Position numbers and translations under genes: made by a program | NCBI GenBank assembly: GCA_009911305.1 | Contig: QXXC01000003.1 | Coordinates: 62,001-126,000 of the forward strand | Source of the DNA: Clostridiaceae bacterium | Lineage (GTDB): Bacteria > Bacillota > Clostridia > Lachnospirales > Lachnospiraceae | Length of the DNA stretch: 64,000 nt | Direction: 5' to 3' | The notes under the pieces: generated by a model | The model's database searches: none | Told to the model about the DNA's origin: nothing | What the model saw: only the letters and a program-made list of their open reading frames with translations | In this document: piece by piece, positions 8,436 to 16,984 of the stretch | How positions within the stretch are numbered: the first letter of the stretch is position 1 | Layout of the letters: each line of letters starts with the position of its first letter

Positions 8436-9149
8436 ATGGAACAGTATAAGAAAGAATTTATAGAGTTTATGGTACAGAGCAGCGTGTTGAAATTCGGAGA
8501 CTTTACGTTAAAGAGCGGCAGGAAGTCCCCTTTTTTTATGAACGCAGGCGCATATGTCACGGGCGCGCAGCTTCGCAGGCTGGGGGAATACTATGCAAAG
8601 GCTGTCCACGACAATTTCGGCCTGGAGTTTGACGTCCTGTTCGGGCCGGCTTATAAGGGGATCCCGCTGGCTGTGGCCACGGCCATGGCGATCAGCGAGC
8701 TGTATGGAAAGGATGTCCGCTACTGCGCAAACCGCAAGGAGGAGAAGGATCACGGCGACGCGGGGATTCTTCTGGGAAGTAAGCTAAAAGACGGGGATCG
8801 CGTGGTGATGATCGAGGATGTGACTACCTCCGGGAAATCGATTGAGGAGACGTATCCGATCATCCGGGCGCAGGCCGATGTGGAGATTAAGGGGCTGATC
8901 GTTTCCCTGAACCGTATGGAGCGGGGCAGGGGGGCGAAGAGCGCGCTGGAGGAGATCGAGGAGCTTTACGGCTTTAAGGCAGCGGCGATTGTGTCCATGA
9001 AGGATGTGGTGGAGCGGCTGTACAACCAGGAATGCCGCGGGGAAATTGTGATTGATGACGCTGTCAAGTCCGCGATCGATGCGTATTATGCGCAGTACGG
9101 GGCGGATCAGACGGCGGGAGAGGGGAGCGTCCATGGAACAGGTTTATAA
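8436..9149 (+). CDS. pyrE: Orotate phosphoribosyltransferase
   Basis: A 237-residue enzyme that joins orotate to PRPP to make OMP. The PRPP-binding motif VVMIEDVTTSGKSIEE is near residue 125, and LKSGRKSPFFMNAG and FGPAYKGIPLA are the usual N-terminal substrate loops. I take ATG 8436 as start, after GGGAGG (8418-8423), over an in-frame GTG at 8412 that precedes that site. It is separated from pyrFKD by the Uma2 gene and has its own promoter. Confidence 0.95.
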   Translation: MEQYKKEFIEFMVQSSVLKFGDFTLKSGRKSPFFMNAGAYVTGAQLRRLGEYYAKAVHDNFGLEFDVLFGPAYKGIPLAVATAMAISELYGKDVRYCANRKEEKDHGDAGILLGSKLKDGDRVVMIEDVTTSGKSIEETYPIIRAQADVEIKGLIVSLNRMERGRGAKSALEEIEELYGFKAAAIVSMKDVVERLYNQECRGEIVIDDAVKSAIDAYYAQYGADQTAGEGSVHGTGL

Positions 9150-9282
9150 GACGATGCGCGCGGCCGGGGTGATTGATATTGTGATCGGAAGCGTTCTGAT
9201 CACAGTGGGACTTGCCGCCGGCGTGCTGGCGATTGTCAGCGGATCCTTTCTTTTGAAAAGGAAGGCGGAGATTACATTTTAG
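9133..9282 (+). CDS. 49-residue single-pass membrane protein
   Basis: ATG 9133 lies just after GGAGAGGGGAG and overlaps the end of pyrE by 17 bases. The product has a soluble start (MEQVYKTMRAAG), one long hydrophobic run through about residue 40 (IDIVIGSVLITVGLAAGVLA), and a basic C-terminus ending KRKAEITF. The size and layout suit a small membrane protein; I do not recognise a family. Coupling to pyrE makes co-expression likely, and a terminator follows at 9337. Confidence 0.65.
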   Translation: MEQVYKTMRAAGVIDIVIGSVLITVGLAAGVLAIVSGSFLLKRKAEITF

Positions 9283-9336
9283 ATGAGACAGCGGCTGCAT
9301 GGACGCTGAGTGTACGATACGATATCTGACCGGGGA

Positions 9337-9367
9337 GAATGCTGCAGGCAACTGCAGTATTCTTTTT
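9337..9367 (+). terminator. Rho-independent terminator after pyrE and the small membrane protein
   Basis: GAATGCTGCAG, loop GCAA, CTGCAGTATTC, then TTTTTG. The stem is perfect through CTGCAG/CTGCAG. Confidence 0.75.
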
Positions 9368-9475
9368 GCACAGGGAGCGGGCGGAGGGGAGGCGTTTTTC
9401 CGGGCCGGCCGCGGGCCGCTTCGGGAACGGAAAGGATGGAACGTGTTTCGCTGACTATAAAAAGATTGGATTAAG

Positions 9476-9943
9476 ATGAAAAAAAAGACAAGGCTTCGCC
9501 GGATGGTTTACTGGCTTCTTTTTATCGGCTATCTGGCGGTTATCACATATTTTATGTTTTTTTCGGACGGATTTGGGCGGACGGACCAGACGGATTACGC
9601 CTATAATCTCGTTCTTTTCAGGGAGATAACGAGGTTTTATAAGTATCGCGAGCTGCTGGGAATGAAGGCGTTTTTGATGAATACAGTGGGGAATGTGGCC
9701 TGCTTTATGCCTTTTGGGTTTATCCTGCCTCTCATCAGCAGGCGGTGCGGGAGATGGCACACGGTATTTCTCCTGAGCTTTCTCTTTACGCTGGGGATTG
9801 AGACCGTGCAGCTTGTGTTTAAGGTGGGCAGCTTTGATGTGGACGATATGTTTTTGAATACGATTGGAGGAATCGCGGGGTATCTTTCTCTGATGCTCTG
9901 CAGGGGAATCAGGAGGCTTATGGATGGCGCGTCAAAAGGATAA
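9476..9943 (+). CDS. VanZ-like family membrane protein
   Basis: A 155-residue protein with four predicted membrane spans and the VanZ-family signatures NTVGNVACFMPFGFILPL near residue 65 and SFDVDDMFLNTIGGIAGY near residue 120. VanZ-like proteins are widespread in Firmicutes; one confers low-level teicoplanin resistance, but the general function is unknown. It overlaps the next membrane protein gene by 20 bases. Confidence 0.82.
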   Translation: MKKKTRLRRMVYWLLFIGYLAVITYFMFFSDGFGRTDQTDYAYNLVLFREITRFYKYRELLGMKAFLMNTVGNVACFMPFGFILPLISRRCGRWHTVFLLSFLFTLGIETVQLVFKVGSFDVDDMFLNTIGGIAGYLSLMLCRGIRRLMDGASKG

Positions 9944-10265
9944 CCAGAATGAGGAGAGGCCGTTTTCCTATATCAAAAAGCCGCTGGCGGCGCTCGGCTA
10001 CCCGTGTATGGGGCTGACGCTGTCTGCCATGCTGCTCGGCGGCGCGGGGATGGCCCTCAGTGTGAGAAATCAGGGAAATACGCCGCTGCCGGCGCTGGCG
10101 ATGTGCTTTTGCAGCCTGCTTTTGTCGGTGTCTGCGCTGCTGTATGGGAGAAAGGCGTTAAAGGAGGAGGAGAAGAATTATATTCTGGCGCGGATCGGCA
10201 TGGTGGTCTCCGGACTGCTGCTGATCTGGTGGCTGGTGATGATTCTGATCGGAGTGAAGAGGTGA
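9924..10265 (+). CDS. Small three-span membrane protein of Lachnospiraceae type
   Basis: A 113-residue protein with a polar N-terminus and three hydrophobic segments (from about residues 24, 57 and 88). I do not recognise catalytic residues. It overlaps the VanZ-like gene upstream, and its TGA shares a base with the ATG of the aminopeptidase-like gene, so the three genes form a coupled operon. The function is unknown. Confidence 0.7.
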   Translation: MARQKDNQNEERPFSYIKKPLAALGYPCMGLTLSAMLLGGAGMALSVRNQGNTPLPALAMCFCSLLLSVSALLYGRKALKEEEKNYILARIGMVVSGLLLIWWLVMILIGVKR

Positions 10266-12376
10266 TGGATATGGAGTTTGGACAGGAAGCGGGAAGAGAG
10301 AAGGACGGCGCAGAGGCTGTTCTGATCGGCGCGGAGGCGGTGAGGGAGCGGCATGAGCTGGCGCTTGGGCGGATCCGCCGGATCGAGGGAGAGGGGACAG
10401 CGAAAGAGCCGTGGAGAGCGTATTTTGAGCGGACGGCGCGGTTTATCCTGCTTGTGGAACGGGTGTATGAGATGCAGGAGACAGGGCTTTTAAACGGCCT
10501 TTCCCTGGAGGAGTGGGAGGCGTTAAACCATGCGCTCTATGAGGACATCCTGCCGTCTGCCTATGAGGACAGCTTCGCGAACCCTTCCTGTGCGGTCAGG
10601 GAGCTGGGGGAGGAGGCCGGCGCATGGCTTTCGTTTCTGTACACGGAGATACGGGGCATGATTGTCTTTGCCTTTGAGGGGCGTCTGACGGATATGACGA
10701 TCCTTGAGGAGGTGTTTATTGAGGTCTATAACCTGTTTGAGGGAGAGGAGCCGGATGTTGGCGGGGTGAAGGAGGCGCTCTATTATTTTGTGAGCGATTA
10801 CTGCGATATGACGCTGACTTACCGCGTCCGCGAGACGCTGGATCCGTCTCTCTGCTTTGCCAAGTCCATTATCATGGACAGCGACCTGACGGATCTGCGG
10901 TATTTATACCGCTTCGGCGAGTATATTTCCGGGACGGAGCGCTCGGTGGCGGCCTTTTTGAACGGGCTTCCTGAGGAGACGATCCGGCGGATGGCGGATA
11001 CATTTACCGAAGGGTATAGAAAGGGCTTTGCAGTCTCGGGGCGCGATTACAGGAATAAGAAAACCGTGCAGATCCGCTATCATATCGGCTTTGAGCGCAT
11101 GATCCGCGCGGCGGTGGAGAATTTCCGCGCCATGGGCTTAGAGCCGGTGATCTGCCGCGCGGCGGTGGGTACCATGAACCGGGCGGCCTCCAGGGTGAAC
11201 GGGTATTACGCCGGGCCGGCGAACCGCCAGTATGAGTATGATCACCGCTACGATCAGGCTGTCTATTTTGACAAGGCGTTCCGGGATCGGAAGCTGTCGG
11301 TTCTGAAGGTCGCCTATGAGCAGTACAAGGATCTGGCGGCCGGGTATGCGGGGCCGGCCGTGGTGGAGACCTTCGGCGAGGAGGGCTTTGCGCCGCAGAA
11401 TAAGAAGGAGGCATTCTCCTTAAGCGAGAAGCAGGAAAAGCGGGCGCTCTCCTATGCGAATGAGGCGGCGCGGATTGTGGATTCGTATATCCCCGGCAGT
11501 GAGACGAGCTTTACGATCATCGCGTTTCCGCTGCCGGAGATCGGGCCGTCGTTTGAGGCGGTGTTCCAGGAGACGATCCGCATCAACACCCTGGACTATG
11601 AGCTGTACCGCGGGATCCAGCAGGTGATGATCGACGCCCTTGACCGGGCGGAGCATGTATGCATCACCGGGCGGGGGGAGAACCGGACAAGGCTCAAGGT
11701 TAAGCTGCATCCCCTTCGTGATCCGGCCAGGGAGACAAATTTTGAGAATTGCGTGGCGGATGTGAATATTCCGGTGGGAGAGGTCTTTACCTCCCCTGTT
11801 CTTGAGGGAACCGAAGGGCTTTTGCACGTGGGAAGCGTGTATATCGGTGATTTTCAGTTCCGCGATCTGGAGATTGCGTTTCAGGACGGGAAAACGACCT
11901 CCTATACCTGCAGGAATTTTGAGGATCCGGAGGAATGCCGGGCGCTGGTGAAGCAGGTGATTCTGAAGAACCATGACTCGCTCCCCATGGGAGAGTTTGC
12001 CATTGGGACCAATACGACGGCCTATGAGACGGCGGTGCGGTACGGGATTTTAGATAAATTCCCGATCCTGATAGCGGAAAAGATGGGCCCTCACTTTGCA
12101 GTGGGCGATACGTGCTACAGCCGCATGGAGGACTGCCCGATGTATAACCCAGACGGCAAAGAGATGACGGCCAGGGACAATGCGGTGTCAGCTCTCAGAA
12201 AAGAAAGGCCCCAGGAGGCGTATTTTAACTGCCACACGGATATCACGATCCCGTACTCGGAGCTTGACCTCATCGAGGCAGTGGAGCCGGACGGGACGAG
12301 GACAGCCATCATCGCCGGGGGACGCTTCGTGCTGCCGGGGACAGAGGCGCTGAATGAGCCGCTGGAGCGTGTTTGA
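10265..12376 (+). CDS. M29-like metallo-aminopeptidase with a long N-terminal extension
   Basis: A 703-residue protein. The C-terminal 300 or so residues match the thermophilic aminopeptidase M29 family: NCVADVNIPVGEVFTSP, an EFAIGTN block, EKMGPHFAVGDTCYS and FNCHTDITIPYSELD, which carry the Glu, His, Tyr and Asp metal ligands of that family. These enzymes remove N-terminal residues using two metal ions. The first 380 or so residues are rich in Glu, Tyr and aromatic residues, mostly helical, and not part of a normal M29 enzyme of about 400 residues. The start is ATG 10265 (or ATG 10271), coupled to the preceding stop. The gene ends inside a dispersed palindrome (12366-12384). Confidence 0.8.
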   Translation: MDMEFGQEAGREKDGAEAVLIGAEAVRERHELALGRIRRIEGEGTAKEPWRAYFERTARFILLVERVYEMQETGLLNGLSLEEWEALNHALYEDILPSAYEDSFANPSCAVRELGEEAGAWLSFLYTEIRGMIVFAFEGRLTDMTILEEVFIEVYNLFEGEEPDVGGVKEALYYFVSDYCDMTLTYRVRETLDPSLCFAKSIIMDSDLTDLRYLYRFGEYISGTERSVAAFLNGLPEETIRRMADTFTEGYRKGFAVSGRDYRNKKTVQIRYHIGFERMIRAAVENFRAMGLEPVICRAAVGTMNRAASRVNGYYAGPANRQYEYDHRYDQAVYFDKAFRDRKLSVLKVAYEQYKDLAAGYAGPAVVETFGEEGFAPQNKKEAFSLSEKQEKRALSYANEAARIVDSYIPGSETSFTIIAFPLPEIGPSFEAVFQETIRINTLDYELYRGIQQVMIDALDRAEHVCITGRGENRTRLKVKLHPLRDPARETNFENCVADVNIPVGEVFTSPVLEGTEGLLHVGSVYIGDFQFRDLEIAFQDGKTTSYTCRNFEDPEECRALVKQVILKNHDSLPMGEFAIGTNTTAYETAVRYGILDKFPILIAEKMGPHFAVGDTCYSRMEDCPMYNPDGKEMTARDNAVSALRKERPQEAYFNCHTDITIPYSELDLIEAVEPDGTRTAIIAGGRFVLPGTEALNEPLERV

Positions 12377-12384
12377 AGCACGCT
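12366..12384. repeat. Dispersed palindrome, family A, copy 1
   Basis: AGCGTGTTTGAAGCACGCT. The aminopeptidase stop codon TGA lies in its centre. Other copies lie near 16818, 18601, 18686, 38254, 41355 and 50641. Confidence 0.7.
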
Positions 12385-12483
12385 TTCGATCGGCTTTGCG
12401 GGATATAGCGCCTGCGGCAAAGGAATCATAAGAGAAGGATCCGGCGCATAAGGTTTTCTTAAAGAAGCTGTTTGGAGTGGAAC

Positions 12484-13833
12484 ATGGGAGAGGCAGCTAA
12501 GAGGCCCGGACAGAAGCGATATGAATGGAAAACGAAATACAAACGAATCGGACAATGCGCCGCCGCCCTTCTGGCCGGCCTGCTCCTGGCTATGCCGGGC
12601 GCAGGCGCGCCGCGGGCGGCGGCGGTCTGCTTTGCGGGGGAGATCGCCGGGACGGCAGAGGAAGCGGCCGGTGATGCGCCGGAAAGCGAGGAAGCGGCCG
12701 CCGGGGATGGGCAGGAATTAAAGCTCTACGCGCAGTCAGCGGTGCTGATGGACGCGGATACGGGGCGTGTGCTGTATGGGAAGGAGGAGGACGTAAAACG
12801 GCCGATGGCCAGCACCACGAAGATCATGACCTGTATCCTGGCGCTGGAGGAGGGGAACGGGGAGGACTGGGTTTCGGTCAGCTCCTACGCGGCCTCCATG
12901 CCGGATGTGCAGCTCAATATCCGGGAGGGGGAAGAGTACCGGCTTACGGATCTGTTATATTCCCTGATGCTGGAATCGCACAATGACGCGGCCGTGGCTG
13001 TGGCGGAGCACATCGGCGAAAGCGTGGAGGGATTCGCAGCCATGATGAACCAGAAGGCCAGGGATATCGGCTGCACGGATACGTGTTTTGTGACGCCGAA
13101 CGGGCTGGACGGGACGAGGAAAGAGGACGGGGCGGTCCATTCCACCACAGCCGCGGATCTGGCGCGGATCATGCGCTACTGTGTGGAGCTTTCGCCGGAG
13201 AGAGAGGCGTTTCTTGCGATCACGAGAACCGCCTCGCGGACGATTCAGGATAAGGAGGGGAAGCGGTCCTTTTACCTGGCGAACCATAATGCGCTGCTGA
13301 ATATGATGCCCGAAGCGCTGTCCGGCAAAACGGGTTTTACCGGAGGGGCGGGGTACTGCTATATTTCGGCCCTCAAAAAGGACAACAAGCGCTTTATTGT
13401 GGCGCTCCTTGGCTGCGGCTGGCCGCCGCACAAGACATACAAATGGGAGGATATGAGAAAAATCAGCCGCTATGCGTTTGAGACGTATGATTACTATGAG
13501 GTGTTTGACAAAGGGAAAACCTTTCCGCCGCTTCGCGTGATCGACGGAAGGCAGGAGACGGCCCCGCTGTCCCTGAATCTTGACAGAGAGCAGGAAACGC
13601 TGGAGCTGCTTTTGAAGGAGGGGGAACAGCCGGATATCCGGTACGAGTATGCAAAGGAAAAAAAGGCTCCCGTGGAAGCCGGGAGCGTGGTCGGGAGCGC
13701 TTCTTACTACATGGACAAAGAGCGGATCGCGAGCTTTCCGATCTATGTGACAGAGAGTGTGGAGAAAGCGGACTATCTGTGGCTTTTAAGGCAGGTTGCC
13801 GGGCGGTTTTTCCTGCTGCGCCGGGAGGAATAA
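12484..13833 (+). CDS. D-alanyl-D-alanine carboxypeptidase (DacF/PBP5 type)
   Basis: A secreted serine peptidase that trims the terminal D-Ala from peptidoglycan stem peptides. A basic start and a hydrophobic stretch (CAAALLAGLLLAMPG) form a signal peptide. The active-site motifs of the S11 family are present: S-x-x-K as MASTTKIM near residue 105, S-x-N as SHNDAAVA near 164 and KTG as SGKTGFTGG near 285. A C-terminal membrane-anchoring region follows the PBP5-associated domain. The start ATG 12484 is six bases after TTGGAG. About 449 residues, a normal length for the family. Confidence 0.92.
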   Translation: MGEAAKRPGQKRYEWKTKYKRIGQCAAALLAGLLLAMPGAGAPRAAAVCFAGEIAGTAEEAAGDAPESEEAAAGDGQELKLYAQSAVLMDADTGRVLYGKEEDVKRPMASTTKIMTCILALEEGNGEDWVSVSSYAASMPDVQLNIREGEEYRLTDLLYSLMLESHNDAAVAVAEHIGESVEGFAAMMNQKARDIGCTDTCFVTPNGLDGTRKEDGAVHSTTAADLARIMRYCVELSPEREAFLAITRTASRTIQDKEGKRSFYLANHNALLNMMPEALSGKTGFTGGAGYCYISALKKDNKRFIVALLGCGWPPHKTYKWEDMRKISRYAFETYDYYEVFDKGKTFPPLRVIDGRQETAPLSLNLDREQETLELLLKEGEQPDIRYEYAKEKKAPVEAGSVVGSASYYMDKERIASFPIYVTESVEKADYLWLLRQVAGRFFLLRREE

Positions 13834-13873
13834 GGCCCGGACACAGCAGGCGCGCGCCACAGCCCACGGTTTC

Positions 13874-15454
13874 CTACATATTGGCAAGGACTGCCGTCTG
13901 CTCCCGGAGCTCGGTCACGATCTGATGGTTGATATCCATCCGTCCTGTGATATCCTCCATATCAGCCGCCAGGCTGCGGGTGCTGTCAGCGACGCCTGTG
14001 ACGCCGGCGGCGCTGTCGTCCATGGATTTTGTGATGGTTCCGATGGAATCTGTGATTTCCTCCATCGAGCTGCGAAGGCTAAAGGCCCTGCCGTTGAATT
14101 CCTCCATGGCTTTCTCAATGTAGGCGGCGTCTTCGCGGTACTGCTTACCGGATCGGACGAATTCCTCAAATTCCGTTAAAACAGAGTCATTCAGATAATC
14201 GACCAGATCCTGGGCATGCCCTGAGAGGCTGTGTACAACGCCTGTAACCGTCTCATTGATGGACTGGATGTGGCCTGCCGTATCGGCGCAGGAGCGGGAA
14301 AGGCGGCGGATCTCGTTTACAATGACGGAAAAGCTCTCTCCGGCAGGCCCGGCGTGCGCGGCTTCCACGGAAGCGTTTAAGGCGATTAAGTTGGTGGAAG
14401 AGGAGATCCCCATGATATCTGTGGTGAGGATCTGGATCTGATCCACGCTTTTGCTCTGCTCGATCGCCTCGCTGAGGACAGAGAGGATCTCCGCGGCCTT
14501 GGCGCTGATGACCTCCATGCTGGTCTGTGCGGAGCGCTGCATTTCGTCCGCGCGCGTGCGCATGGCAATGGAGTATTCCATGAGCGCCGCGCATGTTTCG
14601 GCCATATCGTGTACATCGCCGCGGACGCGCTCTGCGCTGCCGTTGATGGAGGAGGCGCTGCCGGCCACCTCCTGTATGGCGGTCGAGAGCTCGCCTGCGA
14701 GCTGGGAGAGCTCCACGGTGCTCTCATTGGAGGTGCGGGTGCGGTCAAGCACTTCGCCAACCACGCCGTCGATGCGTTCAGAGCTGCCGTGAAGCGACCG
14801 GATCGCCCCCCGGATGGGCGCGACCACATAGCGGGCAATGATCCGCAGGGCTGCCAGTATCAGCAGGATCCCGATCACGATGGAGATGGCGCTGATAATG
14901 AGGGATGTCACGTAAACAGCCATAAGCCTCGTTCTGGCATTGGCGGCGCGGGAGGTGATGGATTCGTACAGATCGTCGATATTGCGCTCAATCGCTTCGG
15001 CGAAACGGGCGACGTCCCCGTTGGCGAGGGCATAGGCGTCCTGGGTCTTGCTGTCCGCGCTGGCGCATACGAGGCGGATGAGGGAGCTCTTAAAGGAGTC
15101 GTAATTCTCCAGAAGCTCCTGGTAGGAGGCGGTCCGGATGACGTATGTCTCGTACTCTGCCATCTGGACGTCCAGCTCGCTCTCCTCCTCCTTGATCTGC
15201 CCCACGACCTCAATCATCGTGGCGTAATCGGTTGCGACGATGTGGGACAGGGCCAGCTTGTGGATATTCATGACAGACTGGTGTATGTCTGCCAGCATGG
15301 CCTCGCCGACCATGTAATTGTCTACGATATTTGCAGCGTTCGCATTTACATTGTGAAGGCTGAAAATGGACAGAATATTTGAGATCAGCGCCACAATCCC
15401 CAGGAGTGCGATGGGGAGTATGAGGCGTTTTTGGATGCTGAGTTTGTGCTTCAT
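13874..15454 (-). CDS. Methyl-accepting chemotaxis-like membrane receptor with an atypical signalling tip
   Basis: A 526-residue receptor: membrane span near residues 10-32, a helical extracellular sensor (about 33-185) of four-helix-bundle type, a second span near 187-210, then a HAMP-like segment and a long coiled coil. The hairpin tip is recognisable as STNLIALNASVEAAHAGPAG but departs from the usual QTNLLALNA[18 protein letters not shown], with ESFSVIV in place of KGFAVVA. It lies 15 bases after a solute-binding lipoprotein gene on the same strand, with no permease gene nearby. That suggests the lipoprotein delivers a ligand to this receptor. Coupling to CheA/CheW is uncertain given the changed tip. 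Confidence 0.85.
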   Translation of the reverse strand: MKHKLSIQKRLILPIALLGIVALISNILSIFSLHNVNANAANIVDNYMVGEAMLADIHQSVMNIHKLALSHIVATDYATMIEVVGQIKEEESELDVQMAEYETYVIRTASYQELLENYDSFKSSLIRLVCASADSKTQDAYALANGDVARFAEAIERNIDDLYESITSRAANARTRLMAVYVTSLIISAISIVIGILLILAALRIIARYVVAPIRGAIRSLHGSSERIDGVVGEVLDRTRTSNESTVELSQLAGELSTAIQEVAGSASSINGSAERVRGDVHDMAETCAALMEYSIAMRTRADEMQRSAQTSMEVISAKAAEILSVLSEAIEQSKSVDQIQILTTDIMGISSSTNLIALNASVEAAHAGPAGESFSVIVNEIRRLSRSCADTAGHIQSINETVTGVVHSLSGHAQDLVDYLNDSVLTEFEEFVRSGKQYREDAAYIEKAMEEFNGRAFSLRSSMEEITDSIGTITKSMDDSAAGVTGVADSTRSLAADMEDITGRMDINHQIVTELREQTAVLANM

Positions 15455-15469
15455 GTCAGTTCTCCCCCC

Positions 15470-16711
15470 CTATCTTGCTGTGATACCTTCAACCATTTTG
15501 TCGAGCTGCTTTTGCAGATCCGCGCCCTCCGGATTGCCGGCCGCCATATTCAGTGCAAAGACAGTGACAGGATCCCAGAAATTTCCTCCGACCCTCTGCG
15601 GGCTTGAGTATTCGGACTGTTCGAGAAGCGCGGCGATGGCCGGAGCGCTCTGAACCTCGCGGGTGGCGGCGGCGTTTAAGTTGGCCGGTCCCTGTCCGCG
15701 CATCTCAAAACGGAGCTTCTGGTTCTGTTCGCTGCTGATGTATTCAGCCAGCGCGTCCGCCCATTCGCGGTGTTCGGAATAGGCGTTGACGCCGATCAGC
15801 TTGCAGCCGGAGAAGGATGCCATCTGAACCTGGCGTCCGCTGCAGGTGTAGGTGGGGAGCCTGGAGGCGCCCAGAGCGCCGTCCCACTCTTCAGCCAGCG
15901 CGACGGCGTTCCACACGCCGCTGACGCCCGCGATCACAGAGCCGTCCTTTACGCCTTCCAGAAACTCTGTGTCGGTTTTACTGGCAAAGCCCGGGCTTTC
16001 TGCGATGTCAAGCATGGCCTGCGCCACGTCCAGGCCGCGGATCGCGCCCTCCTGGCTGTTCCATGTGCAGTAGTTGGTGATCCCGTCCGAGCTTAAGCCG
16101 ACCTCCATGCCGGTATTGCCAAAAAAGGAGTAGACGTACCATGCAGAGGACCAGTCCATGCAAAACGTACTGCCCTGGCCGGCGGCAATTTCCAGGATGC
16201 GGTCAAGCGTGCGGACATCGGATTCCGTGAAATAGTCTTTATTGTAGTAGAGGAAATAACCGTTATCTGCGGTCAGGGGATAGGCGTAGAGCACGCCGTC
16301 CACAGAGGCAGTTTCCACGGCGCTGGGTAAATTCGCATGCTGTATGGCGTCCGGTTCCGGGACAGGCTCAAGCACTCCGGCCGCTGCCAGAGCGTTCAGC
16401 TGATCGTCGGCAAACGTAAAGACATCGGCCCCGTCCCTGGGTCCGGCAAGTAAAACGTCCTTGCACTGGGATTCTCCCTGCGGCGCAAAGGTGATGCGCA
16501 GTTTTGCCTCTCCCTGGTGGGCAGCGGTAAAATCCTGGATAATCCGGCTTAAAAGCGCCTCATCCTCCTCTGAACCCCAGACGGTGAGTTCCACGGGCGC
16601 AGCGCCGCTTTCGGCCGGCGCATCCTGCGGCCCGGCTTTGCCTTTGCCGCACCCGGCGAGGGAAGCGGCGCAGAAAGCGGCTGTGAGCAATGCAATCGTG
16701 TTCTTTTTCAT
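15470..16711 (-). CDS. Extracellular solute-binding lipoprotein (sugar-type ABC binding protein)
   Basis: A 413-residue lipoprotein of the family 1 (sugar) solute-binding proteins. The start at 16711 gives a clean lipoprotein signal (MKKNTIALLTAAF then the lipobox LAGC near residues 20-23), so the protein is anchored outside the membrane. ELTVWGSEEDEALLSRIIQDF at the mature N-terminus, DVFTFADDQLNAL and YAYPLTADNGYFLYYNKD are typical of the fold. No transporter permease or ATPase lies beside it; instead it is followed by a chemoreceptor gene. It may work as a sensor rather than for uptake. An in-frame upstream extension to 16831 would remove the signal peptide from the N-terminus and is rejected. 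Confidence 0.88.
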   Translation of the reverse strand: MKKNTIALLTAAFCAASLAGCGKGKAGPQDAPAESGAAPVELTVWGSEEDEALLSRIIQDFTAAHQGEAKLRITFAPQGESQCKDVLLAGPRDGADVFTFADDQLNALAAAGVLEPVPEPDAIQHANLPSAVETASVDGVLYAYPLTADNGYFLYYNKDYFTESDVRTLDRILEIAAGQGSTFCMDWSSAWYVYSFFGNTGMEVGLSSDGITNYCTWNSQEGAIRGLDVAQAMLDIAESPGFASKTDTEFLEGVKDGSVIAGVSGVWNAVALAEEWDGALGASRLPTYTCSGRQVQMASFSGCKLIGVNAYSEHREWADALAEYISSEQNQKLRFEMRGQGPANLNAAATREVQSAPAIAALLEQSEYSSPQRVGGNFWDPVTVFALNMAAGNPEGADLQKQLDKMVEGITAR

Positions 16712-16817
16712 ATCAATTTCGTTCCATTTCCTGTAATAATGAGCGGGCCGCCCTGCATACCGGCATTCTGCAGCCTCTGCGGGAAAACGATACAGAGAGA
16801 GCCAGGCAGCCGGCGCT

Positions 16818-16840
16818 AGAGCGTATTTCAAACACGCTCT
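16818..16840. repeat. Dispersed palindrome, family A, copy 2
   Basis: AGAGCGT, centre ATTTCAA, ACACGCTCT. It lies upstream of the solute-binding lipoprotein gene. Confidence 0.65.
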
Positions 16841-16984
16841 GGCGATCCATATTTTATAATATCATGTTATGAAATAGAAGTATATATCTTTTTATGTAAA
16901 AATTGGCCTTTATTTTGCGCCAGGATTTTGATATAACTATATAAGGTAAAAACCGGAGGATAGAAAACGAAAGGAAAGAGAAAA

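Noticed and set aside
12472-12483. TTG 12472 as the start of the D,D-carboxypeptidase
   Set aside because: ATG 12484 is six bases after TTGGAG; the TTG lies inside that ribosome site.
14609-15382. Long open frame on the plus strand inside the chemoreceptor gene
   Set aside because: It is antisense to a conserved receptor, and its Gly/Asp-rich sequence has no recognisable motif.
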